Source: Mumia sp. Pv4-285
Lineage (GTDB): Bacteria > Actinomycetota > Actinomycetes > Propionibacteriales > Nocardioidaceae
Assembly (NCBI RefSeq): GCF_041320275.1
Contig: NZ_CP162023.1
Span: 3,038,001 to 3,102,000, forward strand
Length of the DNA: 64,000 nt
Direction of reading: 5' to 3'
The position numbers were made by a program, and so were the translations under genes. Shown one piece after another: positions 1 through 8,722 of this stretch (its first letter is position 1; every line of letters begins with the position of its first letter). Below the pieces are notes generated by a model. That model saw only the letters and a program-made list of their open reading frames with translations. It was not told where the DNA came from and searched no databases.

Positions 1-2
1 AG

Positions 3-635
3 CCGATCGAGTCCGACCTGCCCGCTCCCCCGGTGCCACCGCCCAGCCTGCTGCTGGCGCGGGGGTCGAGCCCGAAGGCCGTCCGCTTCGCGGAGTCTCT
101 GACGTACGCGACCGCGGTGTCGGCGGAGTCCGACCTGGCCGACGCGCTGGACCTGCAGCGGCGGACGCAGGCGTCGGCGCGCGCGCTCGCCGCCGAGCAC
201 GTCGGCGTGGTCGTGGACGCCGCCGTGCCCCGCCTGCTGGGTCCGCAGCCTCCGCACCCGGACGTGCTTCGCGCGAGCGAGTGGTTCGTGCTCGAGCGGC
301 CGGACGAGACGACCACCGCGACCCACGGGCTGGCACGCTTCGGACTCCCCGAGCTGTACGTCGCCGACTCGGGCGACGCGGCACTGCCGATGGTCGACGC
401 CGTGATCATGGGTGTCGCGCAGCGGGTGGTCGAGGAGTGGCCCGGCAACGATCCTGTCGGTCCGGCGACGGTGACGATGCGTGACATCGCCCGCGGCTAC
501 GGTGACGCGTCGGCCGGCGGGGACGACCCGACACTCACGCGGAGCATCGACGTCACGCTCGCGTACGACCCCCATGCCGACCGCCTCGCCGTGACCATGC
601 ACGACGACCCGGCTACGGCGCTGTTCGCTCCCTGA
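3..635 (+). CDS. hypothetical protein, 5' end outside the window
   Basis: The reading frame is open from the first bases of the window to a TGA at 633-635, so the gene probably begins upstream; a GTG at 33 is only an internal candidate start. The visible part has about 210 residues with no signal peptide or membrane segment. It is rich in Asp, Ala and Val and lacks a motif I recognise. It converges on the FAD dehydrogenase gene, whose stop is 25 bases away. Function is unknown. Confidence 0.6.
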   Translation, partial: PIESDLPAPPVPPPSLLLARGSSPKAVRFAESLTYATAVSAESDLADALDLQRRTQASARALAAEHVGVVVDAAVPRLLGPQPPHPDVLRASEWFVLERPDETTTATHGLARFGLPELYVADSGDAALPMVDAVIMGVAQRVVEEWPGNDPVGPATVTMRDIARGYGDASAGGDDPTLTRSIDVTLAYDPHADRLAVTMHDDPATALFAP

Positions 636-659
636 GCGCCACGAGCGCGTGAGCGGCGG

Positions 660-2123
660 TCACCGCCGGACGGACGCGCCGAGCTCGGCTCCGAGAAGCC
701 GGCCGAAGGTGAGCGCGGGGGTGACGAGCATGCCGGAGCAAAAGCTGTTGCCGCAGGTCGCGCCGGCGCCGATCACCTCGCCGACGGCGTACAGGCCCTC
801 GATCACCACCCCCGACTCGTCACGCACCGCGAACGACGCGTCGACGTCGAGGCCCTGGAAGGTCACGAGCGTGATCGCGTGGTTGCGGATCGCGTAGTAC
901 GGCGGTCGCGCGATCGGGGCAGGGAGGAACGTCCGTCCGTACGCGGGGTCGTGGCCGGCCTCGACCGCGCGGTTGTACGCGGCGACCGTCTCGACGAGGC
1001 CGGCGGCGTCGATGCCCGCCAGGTCGGCGAGGTCCGCGAGCGTGTCCGCGCGGTGCACGCCCGGTCGCGTGTTCATCATCGCGCGGACGTCGTCGGGCTC
1101 CTTGCCGACCACCAGCTGGCGCATCGTCCCACTCGCGGCCGACAGGGCGGCGTCGTCGAAGACCGTCCAGAACGTCCGGTCCACGACCTCGGCGAGGGCG
1201 CGCTCCTTGACGTCGATCGACTCCTCGTCCTCGGCGACCCAGCGGCGTCCGTCGCGATCCACGTAGATCTCCCACGGTGGCCGCTCACTGGTCAGCCGCT
1301 GCCGGTCGGCCCAGTTCGCGCGTCCGGGGGTGCGCGGATCCGGGAGGCCCCCGAACGTCGGGAGCGAGCTTCCCTGGCCCTGCAGTCGCGCGCCGACCGA
1401 CCTGCCGAGGTGCAGTCCGTCCCCCGTCGCGGTGCGCGCGGCGGCCGAGACCAACGGCGCGCCCTCGAGCTCCAGGAAAAGGTCGGGATCGGCGCCGTAA
1501 CCGCCGGTGGCCAGCACGACCGCGCCCGCCTGCACGGTGGTCTCGCGCCCGTCGCGGTAGACGCCGATGCCCGTGACCCTCCCGTCCGCGTCGGTGATCA
1601 GCTCGGTCACAGGCGCACTCGTCCACAGCGTGAGGTCGCTCTCGGCGCAGGCCCGCTCGAGCTCGGGCCGGAGCACCTCGAGCACGGACTGCCCCTCGTC
1701 GGTGCCGTAGTAGGTGCGCGCCTTCGTGTACGGCTCGTGCCCGTAGACGATCCGCGGCGTCTCCGGCGCGAACGCGAAGCCGTGGTCCTCCAGCCAGTCG
1801 ACGGTCACCGCCGCCTCGTCCACCAGGACGTCCACGAGGTCCGATCGTGCCGTCCCATGACTGATGCGGGTGATGTCCGCCCGGTGCGCCTGCGGCGAGT
1901 CCTCGATGCCGTGCTCGTGCTGACGACGCGTGCCCGCCGCGGCCAGATGGCCGCCGCTCACGTGCAGGGTGCCGCCGGTGCGAGAGTCCTTCTCGACGAG
2001 CAGGACGCGCGCACCGGCGTCGGCGGCGTTCACGGCGCACGGGATGCCGGCCGTCCCCGCGCCGACGACCACCACGTCGTACGCGGTGGCAGCGGGCTTC
2101 ACGCCGTCGTCGCGCGTCGTCAC
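660..2123 (-). CDS. FAD-dependent dehydrogenase, fumarate reductase/3-ketosteroid dehydrogenase-like
   Basis: A 487-residue flavoprotein. The N-terminal FAD-binding Rossmann fold shows VVVVGAGTAGIPCAVNAADAG near residues 17-37, followed by the GGTLHVSGGH segment typical of the succinate dehydrogenase/fumarate reductase flavoprotein family. The C-terminus has GLYAVGEVIGAGA and a cap-domain pattern (RPPYYAI) found in FAD_binding_2 proteins such as ketosteroid dehydrogenases and urocanate reductases. The GTG at 2123 overlaps the upstream VOC stop as GTGA with GGGG seven bases ahead, so it is preferred over the GTG at 2126. It forms a two-gene operon with the VOC gene. The substrate cannot be read from sequence; an aromatic or steroid-like compound is an inference from the partner. 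Confidence 0.85.
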   Translation of the reverse strand: MTTRDDGVKPAATAYDVVVVGAGTAGIPCAVNAADAGARVLLVEKDSRTGGTLHVSGGHLAAAGTRRQHEHGIEDSPQAHRADITRISHGTARSDLVDVLVDEAAVTVDWLEDHGFAFAPETPRIVYGHEPYTKARTYYGTDEGQSVLEVLRPELERACAESDLTLWTSAPVTELITDADGRVTGIGVYRDGRETTVQAGAVVLATGGYGADPDLFLELEGAPLVSAAARTATGDGLHLGRSVGARLQGQGSSLPTFGGLPDPRTPGRANWADRQRLTSERPPWEIYVDRDGRRWVAEDEESIDVKERALAEVVDRTFWTVFDDAALSAASGTMRQLVVGKEPDDVRAMMNTRPGVHRADTLADLADLAGIDAAGLVETVAAYNRAVEAGHDPAYGRTFLPAPIARPPYYAIRNHAITLVTFQGLDVDASFAVRDESGVVIEGLYAVGEVIGAGATCGNSFCSGMLVTPALTFGRLLGAELGASVRR

Positions 2124-3067
2124 CACGCGACCCCGATCGCCTCGATGACGAGGTGCGGCACCTCGTACGGCGGCCGGAGCACCACGGTTCGGGTGGCGCC
2201 GAACGGGGCGAGGTCGAGTGCGACGACCTGCCCGGCCCGCTCCCCCGCGCGCCTCACGACCGCATCGAGCTCGTCGGTGATGACGACCGCGCCGAGCAGA
2301 CCGCGCCGCGGCGGGACGGCACGTCCCTCCAGCGAGGCGCCGACCTCCGGGGGCAGACCGTAGTCGACGAGCCCGACGTACGACTCGCGTGCCGCGGTGC
2401 CCACGCAGCGGCCCGACATCCGCACCTCCTCGTCGACCCCCACCAGGCGCGCGACCGACGAGCCGTCGATCGCGTATCGGTGGACCACGGACCAGCGCAG
2501 CACGTCGGCGTAGAACGCGACCGCCGCCTCCACGTCGCCGACCGGCGCGGTGATCCCGAGAACCTCGCTCACGCGCCGGTCGGTGACCTCGACATAGCCG
2601 TCGAGCGACCCTGCTGCGCCGCTCAGCAACGCGACCTGGAGCGAGTCGGGGCCGTGGAGGTGCGCCTCCCGGAGGCCGGTGCCTGCCATGTCGTACGGCC
2701 CGGCAGGACCGGTCACCTCGTGCCCAAGGTCTCGTGCGTGCGCGGCGAAAACCTCGAGCTCGGGCGCGTAGTAGTCGACGACCTTGAAGGCGTCCCGGTC
2801 CACCGGCGAGGCGTCCTCGCGGACGGTCTGCTCGGCCGGCTCAGCGAAGCGGCACAGCACGGCGCCCGAGGCGACACCCGGGGTCTGCAAGGCCACCAGC
2901 TCGGTCGTACCGCTGCGCGGGCCGAGCAGCGCCACGGCCGCCGCCTCGTCGATGAGCGCACTGCCACGCTCGGTCGTACCCAGCACGTCGACGAACAGCC
3001 GGCGCTGCGCAGCCAGGTCGGAGGTCGAGACCAGCGGGCCGTAAAGACGAGACCGGGGTGGGGGCAC
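2120..3067 (-). CDS. VOC-family protein with two glyoxalase/dioxygenase-like modules
   Basis: About 315 residues with two vicinal-oxygen-chelate-like modules. The first (about 10-150) begins LYGPLVSTSDLAAQRRLFVD. The second (about 175-300) has AVAFYADVLRWSVVHRYAI. The GTG at 3067 is chosen because AAGGA lies at 3075-3079 with a seven-base spacer; the longer frame from a TTG at 3100 has poorer spacing. The gene is first in an operon with the FAD dehydrogenase (4-base overlap). Its upstream region is filled by a 39-bp palindrome, so a dedicated repressor is likely. Lyase, dioxygenase or binding activity cannot be decided. Confidence 0.8.
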   Translation of the reverse strand: MPPPRSRLYGPLVSTSDLAAQRRLFVDVLGTTERGSALIDEAAAVALLGPRSGTTELVALQTPGVASGAVLCRFAEPAEQTVREDASPVDRDAFKVVDYYAPELEVFAAHARDLGHEVTGPAGPYDMAGTGLREAHLHGPDSLQVALLSGAAGSLDGYVEVTDRRVSEVLGITAPVGDVEAAVAFYADVLRWSVVHRYAIDGSSVARLVGVDEEVRMSGRCVGTAARESYVGLVDYGLPPEVGASLEGRAVPPRRGLLGAVVITDELDAVVRRAGERAGQVVALDLAPFGATRTVVLRPPYEVPHLVIEAIGVAW

Positions 3068-3100
3068 CGAGACATCCTTCAGGACAGGCAGGAACGACAA

Positions 3101-3139
3101 GATCCCTGACGATGGAACGCCGTTCCATTGTCAGGGATC
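3101..3139. promoter_or_regulatory. 39-bp near-perfect palindrome, probable repressor operator
   Basis: The core ATGGAACG-C-CGTTCCAT is perfect and is extended on both sides by GATCCCTGAC/GTCAGGGATC, with one mismatched pair (3111/3129). It lies 34 bases upstream of the VOC start and downstream of ilvE. Its size and symmetry suit a TetR-type operator. It could also act as an ilvE terminator stem, but no T-run follows. Confidence 0.65.
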
Positions 3140-3169
3140 GTCGTCGTTCGCGGAAGACCGCCGCCGTTG

Positions 3170-4267
3170 TCAGGCGATGCGGTGCATCCAGCCGTGGGTG
3201 TCCTCGGCGCGGCCGTACTGGACGTCGATCAGGGCTTCGCGGATCGCCATCGTGACCGACCCGCTCTCGCTCGTGCTGGTCACGGCCTCGCCGTCGGGCC
3301 ACCGCAGCGCACCGACCTGGGTCACGACCGCGGCCGTACCGCAGGCGAAGACCTCGGTCACACGACCACTGGCCGCACCGTCGATCCACTCGTCGATGCT
3401 GAAGCGTCGCTGCTCGACCCTGTAGCCGAGGTCGCTCGCGATCGTGCCGATCGCGTCGCGCGTGATGCCTTCGAGGATCGACTCGCTCGCCGGCGTCACG
3501 ATCGTGCCGTCGTCGTGGACGAAGTAGAGGTTCATGCCGCCGAGCTCTTCGATCCACCGGTGCTCCTCGGAGTCGAGGAAGACCACCTGGTCGCAGCCGT
3601 GCTCGGCCGCGATCTGCTGCGGGAGGAGGCTCGACGCGTAGTTGCCGCCGCACTTCGCGGCACCGGTGCCGCCTGCGCCGGCACGGGCGTACTCGCGGGA
3701 CAGCCAGATGTTGACCGGCTTCATGCCGCCGGCGAAGTAGGCACCGGCCGGCGAGGCGATCACGCAGTAGGTGACGTGCTTGCTCGGCCTGACACCGAGG
3801 AACGCCTCCGACGCGTACATGAACGGACGCAGGTAGAGGCTGGTCTCACCGCCGGTCGGCACCCACGAGCGGTCGGTGGTGACAAGCGCGTCGATCGACC
3901 CGATGAACCAGTCCTGCGGGAGCTCCGGGAGCGCGAGCCGGTGGGCGGAACGCTGGAACCGGGCGGCATTGGCGTCAGGACGGAAGGTCCAGACCGAGCC
4001 GTCGGCGTGCGCGTACGCCTTGAGACCCTCGAAGATCTCCTGCGCGTAGTGCAGGACCGCCGTGGCCGGGTCGAGCATGAGCGGACCGTACGGCTTCACC
4101 GTCGGGTCGGCCCAGCCGGTCTCCGGCGTCCACTCCGACGTGAACATGTGGTCGGTGAAGTGGACCCCGAACCCGGGGTTGGCGAGGATCTCCGTACGGC
4201 GCTGGTCGGACACCGGGGAGGGGCTGGGCTCCAACGCGTAGGAGAAGGCGTCGGTAGAGGTGGTCAT
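3170..4267 (-). CDS. ilvE: branched-chain amino-acid aminotransferase
   Basis: A fold-type IV PLP aminotransferase of 365 residues that interconverts Leu, Ile and Val with their 2-oxo acids. Family signatures are present: YAQEIFEGLKAYAHADGSVW, LYLRPFMYA, the GTGAAKCGGNYASSL stretch carrying the PLP lysine, and FLDSEEHRWIEELGGMN. The ATG at 4267 gives an N-terminus (MTTSTDAFSYAL) like other actinobacterial IlvE proteins. A GTG at 4276 has AAAGG nine bases ahead and is a possible alternative. It lies 47 bases downstream of leuB on the same strand, so the two are probably co-transcribed. Confidence 0.95.
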   Translation of the reverse strand: MTTSTDAFSYALEPSPSPVSDQRRTEILANPGFGVHFTDHMFTSEWTPETGWADPTVKPYGPLMLDPATAVLHYAQEIFEGLKAYAHADGSVWTFRPDANAARFQRSAHRLALPELPQDWFIGSIDALVTTDRSWVPTGGETSLYLRPFMYASEAFLGVRPSKHVTYCVIASPAGAYFAGGMKPVNIWLSREYARAGAGGTGAAKCGGNYASSLLPQQIAAEHGCDQVVFLDSEEHRWIEELGGMNLYFVHDDGTIVTPASESILEGITRDAIGTIASDLGYRVEQRRFSIDEWIDGAASGRVTEVFACGTAAVVTQVGALRWPDGEAVTSTSESGSVTMAIREALIDVQYGRAEDTHGWMHRIA

Positions 4268-4314
4268 GAGGGGCACGGTACTTGACCTTTCGGACGGAGA
4301 CGAGGGGGGACGAG

Positions 4315-5379
4315 TCACTCCCCGGGTACGTCACCGGCCACACGCGCCGCGATGGCCTCCCCCACCTCCTTGGTGGTGCGTCGGCCCGAACGGGCAGTGA
4401 TGTCGGCGGCGACCGCGCGGTCGATCTGGGCAGCCGCCTCGGGCAGCCCGAGGTGGTCGAGCATCAGCGCGACCGAGCCGATCGCGGCCGTCGGGTCGGC
4501 GATGCCCTGCCCGGCGATGTCGGGAGCCGAGCCGTGGACCGGCTCGAACATGCTCGGCGCCGTACGGTCGGGGTTGATGTTGCCGCTCGCCGCCAGGCCG
4601 ATACCGCCGGAGATGGCGCCCGCGAGGTCGGTGAGGATGTCGCCGAACAGGTTGTCGGTGACGATGACGTCGAAGCGAGCCGGGTCGGTGACCAGGAAGA
4701 TGGTCGCGGCGTCGACGTGGAGGTAGTCGACGGCGACCTCGGGGAACTCCGGGGCGACGGCGTCGACGATGCGCGACCAGACGGCTCCCGCGTGGACCAG
4801 CACGTTCGTCTTGTGGACGAGGGTGAGCTTCTTGCGGCGAGCCTGCGCACGGGTGAAGGCGTCGCGGACGACGCGCTCCACGCCGAAGGCGGTGTTGAGG
4901 CTGACCTCGGTGGCGACCTCGTGCGGCGTGTCGGCACGGAGGCGGCCGCCGTTGCCGACGTACGGGCCCTCGGTGCCCTCGCGGACGACGACGAAGTCGA
5001 CCCCGTCGGCGTCGCGCAGCGGTGAGTCGACCTGCGGGTACGTCTTGGTGGGACGCAGGTTCACGTAGTGGTCGAGCTCGAAGCGCAGCCGCAGGAGGAG
5101 GTTGCGCTCCAGGAGCCCGGCGGGGAGGCGGGGGTCGCCCGGCTTGCCGCCGATCGCTCCGAGAAGGATCGCGTCGTGGCCGCGGATCTCGGCCAGCGTC
5201 GCGTCGGAGATGACCTCTCCCGTCTCGATGTAGTGCTCCGCGCCCAGGACGTACGGCGTCTGCTCGAACGTCACGTCGTGGATGCGTGCGACCTCGTCGA
5301 GGACGCGGGTCGCCTCGGCGACGACCTCGGGACCGATCCCGTCTCCGGGGATCACGGCCAGGGAGAAGCTGCGTGTCAT
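4315..5379 (-). CDS. leuB: 3-isopropylmalate dehydrogenase
   Basis: Leucine pathway enzyme that oxidatively decarboxylates 3-isopropylmalate using NAD. The 354-residue product has the isocitrate/isopropylmalate dehydrogenase features: [14 protein letters not shown] at the N-terminus, the substrate-binding segment [14 protein letters not shown], and the signature [17 protein letters not shown]. The ATG at 5379 is preferred over a start 18 bases upstream because [14 protein letters not shown] matches the family N-terminus. It heads a leuB-ilvE unit, and a 21-bp palindrome sits just before the start codon. Confidence 0.95.
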   Translation of the reverse strand: MTRSFSLAVIPGDGIGPEVVAEATRVLDEVARIHDVTFEQTPYVLGAEHYIETGEVISDATLAEIRGHDAILLGAIGGKPGDPRLPAGLLERNLLLRLRFELDHYVNLRPTKTYPQVDSPLRDADGVDFVVVREGTEGPYVGNGGRLRADTPHEVATEVSLNTAFGVERVVRDAFTRAQARRKKLTLVHKTNVLVHAGAVWSRIVDAVAPEFPEVAVDYLHVDAATIFLVTDPARFDVIVTDNLFGDILTDLAGAISGGIGLAASGNINPDRTAPSMFEPVHGSAPDIAGQGIADPTAAIGSVALMLDHLGLPEAAAQIDRAVAADITARSGRRTTKEVGEAIAARVAGDVPGE

Positions 5380-5401
5380 GGCTCGTACTCTACTCAAGGC
5401 G

Positions 5402-5422
5402 TCCCAGCATCTGATACTGGGA
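5402..5422 (-). promoter_or_regulatory. palindromic operator candidate in front of leuB
   Basis: TCCCAG (5402-5407) and CTGGGA (5417-5422) form an inverted repeat with a nine-base AT-richer spacer. It is 22 bases upstream of the leuB ATG and overlaps a plausible -10 (CAGTAT on the minus strand). An IclR-type leucine regulator of the NdgR/LtbR group would be a natural reader, but that assignment is inference. Confidence 0.45.
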
Positions 5423-5456
5423 TCTCGGATGTCGGATGGTCACACGACAGGACGGG

Positions 5457-5594
5457 TCAGTTGTCGTCCGGTCGTGGACCACCGTTGTCGCGGAGGTCGA
5501 GCGCGGTCTGCACCGGGTTCCGGGGACCCTCGTCGCGGCTCTCGTCTGACCAGTGGCGGCTCGGGCCCCACTCGGCGTAGTCCATCTCGTACAT
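5457..5594 (-). CDS. small acidic hypothetical protein, 45 aa
   Basis: An ATG at 5594 is preceded by AGGAG with an eight-base spacer, one of the best ribosome binding sites in this region. The product begins MYEMDYAEWGPSRHWSDE and ends GGPRPDDN. It is rich in Asp, Glu, Arg and Trp, with no signal peptide or membrane segment. It lies upstream of leuB on the same strand, before the palindrome at 5402-5422, and is probably an independent gene. It overlaps no other recognised gene. Function is unknown. Confidence 0.6.
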   Translation of the reverse strand: MYEMDYAEWGPSRHWSDESRDEGPRNPVQTALDLRDNGGPRPDDN

Positions 5595-5892
5595 CGGTCC
5601 ATCTCCTGTTCGTGTCGGTTCTGTGCGGTAGCCGGTGGCACTGGGAACCGATTCGCCGAACGGGAGGAAAGAGGTGCGGTGCGGGATCCTCGCTGCGGGT
5701 CGTCGGCCAACGCCAAGCTCCGCGGCGAGGTGTCGGCCTAAGAGGCCTCGCCGCGGCAGTCGAGGAATACGACGTCGATCCGCATGATGGATCGACCGTA
5801 CGTCGCGTTTCCGCGGTGCGCTACCGGTTCTGCGATGGATCTCGCTGACTGAGACCGGTGTCCGGACTCTGGCGGTGTGACAGACTCGAACC
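5595..5892. other. intergenic region, no gene seen
   Basis: About 300 bases upstream of both the 45-aa gene (minus) and the methyltransferase (plus). The only structure noticed is a short perfect inverted repeat, TCGATCC (5775-5781) and GGATCGA (5789-5795), which could be an operator. Promoters for both divergent genes must lie here, but no convincing -10/-35 pair was found. Confidence 0.4.
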
Positions 5893-6456
5893 GTGAGCGC
5901 CCCCAACGAAGTTCCGCCCCTCGTCGCGCGCGCCCTCGACCTCTCGCGGCGCCGTGGCTTCATCACGGCGACCCGCAACGAGACGGGCCGCCTTCTCGCC
6001 GCGCTCGCCGCGTCACGGACGGGCACCCTGGCCGAGCTCGGCACCGGGTGCGGGGTCGGATCCGCGTGGCTGTCCAGCGGCGTCGCCGAAGATGCGCACA
6101 TCGTCAGCGCCGAGCTCGACCCGAAGCTCGCCGAAGCGGTCCAGGACCTCTTCTCGGACACCCCGTCGATCGAGGTCACCTCGGGCGACTGGAGTGCGCT
6201 CGAGAAGCACGCGCCGTTCTCCCTGCTGTTCGTCGACGTGCGTGACGTCAAGCGCAGCGTCGATCTGGTCGCCGACCTGATGGAGCCGGGCGGCATCGCC
6301 GTGCTCGACGACTTCACGCCGTCGTACACGTGGCCCCCGATCTACGAGGGACGCGTCGACGTCGTCCGCGAGCAGTGGCTCACCGACGAGCGCTTCATCG
6401 CGGTCGAGGTGATGGTCGCGCCCGACGCGTCCGTCATCCTCGCGACCCGGGTCTGA
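5893..6456 (+). CDS. O-methyltransferase-like SAM-dependent enzyme
   Basis: A 187-residue class I methyltransferase. The SAM-binding glycine motif is AELGTGCGVGSAWLSSG (about 47-63), followed by an acidic motif II (VSAELDPKLAEA) and LLFVDVRDVK, then the EPGGIAVLDDF strand. Length and layout resemble the catechol/caffeoyl-CoA O-methyltransferase-like group, but the metal-binding residues are not clear. GTG start at 5893. It is convergent with the yczE-like gene, leaving four bases between stops. Substrate unknown. Confidence 0.8.
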   Translation: MSAPNEVPPLVARALDLSRRRGFITATRNETGRLLAALAASRTGTLAELGTGCGVGSAWLSSGVAEDAHIVSAELDPKLAEAVQDLFSDTPSIEVTSGDWSALEKHAPFSLLFVDVRDVKRSVDLVADLMEPGGIAVLDDFTPSYTWPPIYEGRVDVVREQWLTDERFIAVEVMVAPDASVILATRV

Positions 6457-6460
6457 CCCT

Positions 6461-7141
6461 CTAGCTCGCCGGCAGCGCGGCAGCCGCCTCGTCCTCGGGG
6501 GCATTCATCCGCACCTGGACGAGCGGCAGGAACGCCTGCACGATCGGTCCGATCGCGAGCGCGTACAGCACCGTCCCGACCCCGACGGTGCCGCCGAGCA
6601 GCCAGCCGAGCGCGAGGACCGTGATCTCGACCGAGGTCCGCATCAGCCGGACGCTGTAGCCGGTACGGCGTACGAGACCGAGGAAGAGACCGTCACGCGG
6701 GCCCGGGCCGAGGTGGGCACCGATGTAGAGCGCCCCGGCGAGCCCGTTGAGCACCACGCCGGCGACCAGCATCGCTGCTCGCGCCACCAACGAGTCGGGC
6801 TGCTCGAACAGCGCGATGCCCTGGTCGACCGCGATGCCGATCAGGACCACGTTGAGCACCGTGCCGATCCCAGGCCACTGGCGCAGCGGGATCCACAGCA
6901 GCAGGACGAACGCCCCGACCACCATCGTGATCTGGCCGAACGTCAGCGGCAGGTACTGGGTCAGCCCCTCGTGGAAGACGTCCCACGGGTCGAGCCCGAG
7001 TCCTGCCTCGACCATCAGCGCCATCGACCAGCCGTAGAGCAGCAGGCCGAAGACCAGCTGCGGGAGGCGTCGTACGAGGCGACCGGTTCGCAGCTGCTCG
7101 ACCGGAGAGACGGACACAGGGGTGTATGCGGGACGCGCCAT
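6461..7141 (-). CDS. YczE-family integral membrane protein
   Basis: A 226-residue membrane protein with about five hydrophobic segments (around 28-48, 60-80, 88-105, 115-140 and 165-200). The GLGLDPWDVFHEGL and HLGPGPRDGLFLGL motifs are typical of the YczE/YyaS/YitT-like group. It is transcribed divergently from a MocR-type regulator; the YczR-YczE pairing is a recurrent arrangement. The short spacer holds repeated ATTGGC-like half-sites. The transported substrate is not established for the family. Confidence 0.85.
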   Translation of the reverse strand: MARPAYTPVSVSPVEQLRTGRLVRRLPQLVFGLLLYGWSMALMVEAGLGLDPWDVFHEGLTQYLPLTFGQITMVVGAFVLLLWIPLRQWPGIGTVLNVVLIGIAVDQGIALFEQPDSLVARAAMLVAGVVLNGLAGALYIGAHLGPGPRDGLFLGLVRRTGYSVRLMRTSVEITVLALGWLLGGTVGVGTVLYALAIGPIVQAFLPLVQVRMNAPEDEAAAALPAS

Positions 7142-7158
7142 GTCCCCATTCTGCGTGT

Positions 7159-7201
7159 GATTGGCCTACGTTTCGATAGCCAATCATGGAATAGTGGCTT
7201 A
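7159..7201. promoter_or_regulatory. operator region between yczE-like and MocR-type genes
   Basis: GATTGGC (7159-7165) and GCCAATC (7179-7185) form a perfect inverted repeat with a 13-base spacer. A third, direct half-site AGTGGCTTA follows at 7193-7201, ending one base before the regulator ATG. Three related half-sites fit the mixed direct/inverted arrangement described for MocR regulators. Autoregulation of the divergent pair is inferred. Confidence 0.6.
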
Positions 7202-7202
7202 C

Positions 7203-8645
7203 ATGGCTCCCACCTCTCAGCTCTCCGCCGACCGCCTTCGAGCGCTGCTCGACGTCTCGGCCGAGGATCCACCGGGCTACCGGGAGCTCTCCGACCTGGT
7301 GCGCCTGCTCGTCCTCGACGGACGCATCCCCGCCGGCACACGTCTTCCCAGCGAGCGCGATCTCACCTCGGCACTGCCCGTCAGCCGCACCACGGTCACC
7401 CGGGCGTACGCCATGCTCCGCGACGCGGGCCTGCTCGTCTCACGCCGCGGCTCCGGCAGCGTCGTCGCACTCCCCCGCGGCAGCCGCCCGCCGTTCATGC
7501 CCGCCCCCGGGTCGTCGATGGTCGGATGGACGATCGCCGCCGGACACGCCGCCCCGGGAGTCGGCCTGGCGTACGGCCGGGCGCTCGAACAGCTGCCCGC
7601 CTACCTCACCGAGACCGGGTACGAGACCACCGGCATCCCGGTGCTCCGGGAGCTCGTCGCGCAGCGCTACCTCGAGCGCGGCCTCCCCACCGACCCCGAC
7701 CAGATCATCATCACCTCCGGCGCACAGTCAGCACTCACGCTCCTCGCCCGTACGCTCGCCGCGCGCGGCGACCGCGTCGCCGTGGAGAGTCCGACGTACC
7801 CGAACGCGATCGACGCACTGCGCCGCAGCGGCCTCCGCGTGCTGGGCGTCCCGCACGACGGTCACCGGCTCGACCTCGACGCGCTCGCGGCGTCCGTGCG
7901 GGCGGCCCCGGTCGCCTGGGCGTACCTCATCCCCGACTTCCAGAACCCGACCGGCACCTTGATGGACGACATGACGCGCCACGACGTCGCCTCCATCCTG
8001 CGCCGATCGACCACCACGCCGATCGTCGACGAGACGATGGCAGAGCTGTCGCTGGACGTCGACGAGCAGGCCATGCCCGTCCCCCTCGCCGCGCACCACC
8101 CCGGCGCGATCACGCTCGGCTCGGCGAGCAAGACCTTCTGGGGTGGCCTGCGGATCGGGTGGATCCGCGCCCCTCACGCGGTCGTGCCGAGGCTGGTCGC
8201 TGCCCGCGAGACGGTCGACATCGGGACGCCGATCCTCGAGCAGCTCGCCGTCGCCGAGCTGCTCCGCGTCCGCCGCGAGGTGCTCGACGGCCGGCGCGAG
8301 CGCCTTCGCGCGCGCCGCGACGAGCTGGTGAGGGTGCTGCGCGAGCGGCTCCCGGACTGGGGGCTCAACGCGCCGGTGGGCGGACTGTCCCTGTGGGTCC
8401 GGCTCCCCGCGCGGGCGTCAAGCCGGCTCGTGGTCGCCGCGGAGGCGCACGACCTGCTCCTCACCGCCGGCCCGCGCTTCTTCGCCGACGGCGGAGGCGA
8501 GACCTCGTTGCGGCTGCCCTACGCCCGCAGCGCCGAGCACCTCGCGGACGGCGTCGACCGGCTGGCCCTCGCCTGGGACGCCGTCGTCGCCGGCCGCGCC
8601 GCACCCTCGACGCCGTCACGTCGCCGCCCCGCGCTCACCGCCTGA
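7203..8645 (+). CDS. MocR/YczR-type transcriptional regulator (GntR HTH fused to aminotransferase fold)
   Basis: A 480-residue fusion. The N-terminal winged helix (about 25-95) has IPAGTRLPSERDLTSALPVS and TTVTRAYAMLRDAGLLVSRR. A fold-type I aminotransferase domain fills the rest, with FQNPTGTLM and a PLP lysine in GSASKTFWGGLRIGW. In this family the C-terminal domain senses PLP or an amino adduct rather than transaminating. The ATG at 7203 is chosen because the upstream frame would run across the operator. It is divergent from the YczE-like gene, which is its probable target. Confidence 0.9.
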   Translation: MAPTSQLSADRLRALLDVSAEDPPGYRELSDLVRLLVLDGRIPAGTRLPSERDLTSALPVSRTTVTRAYAMLRDAGLLVSRRGSGSVVALPRGSRPPFMPAPGSSMVGWTIAAGHAAPGVGLAYGRALEQLPAYLTETGYETTGIPVLRELVAQRYLERGLPTDPDQIIITSGAQSALTLLARTLAARGDRVAVESPTYPNAIDALRRSGLRVLGVPHDGHRLDLDALAASVRAAPVAWAYLIPDFQNPTGTLMDDMTRHDVASILRRSTTTPIVDETMAELSLDVDEQAMPVPLAAHHPGAITLGSASKTFWGGLRIGWIRAPHAVVPRLVAARETVDIGTPILEQLAVAELLRVRREVLDGRRERLRARRDELVRVLRERLPDWGLNAPVGGLSLWVRLPARASSRLVVAAEAHDLLLTAGPRFFADGGGETSLRLPYARSAEHLADGVDRLALAWDAVVAGRAAPSTPSRRRPALTA

Positions 8646-8722
8646 CGTGCGTATCGACCTTTCGTATCGACATCACCACCGTGCCCTGGTCGCAACGTCT
8701 TTACGCCACGTCTCAGTGCGGG

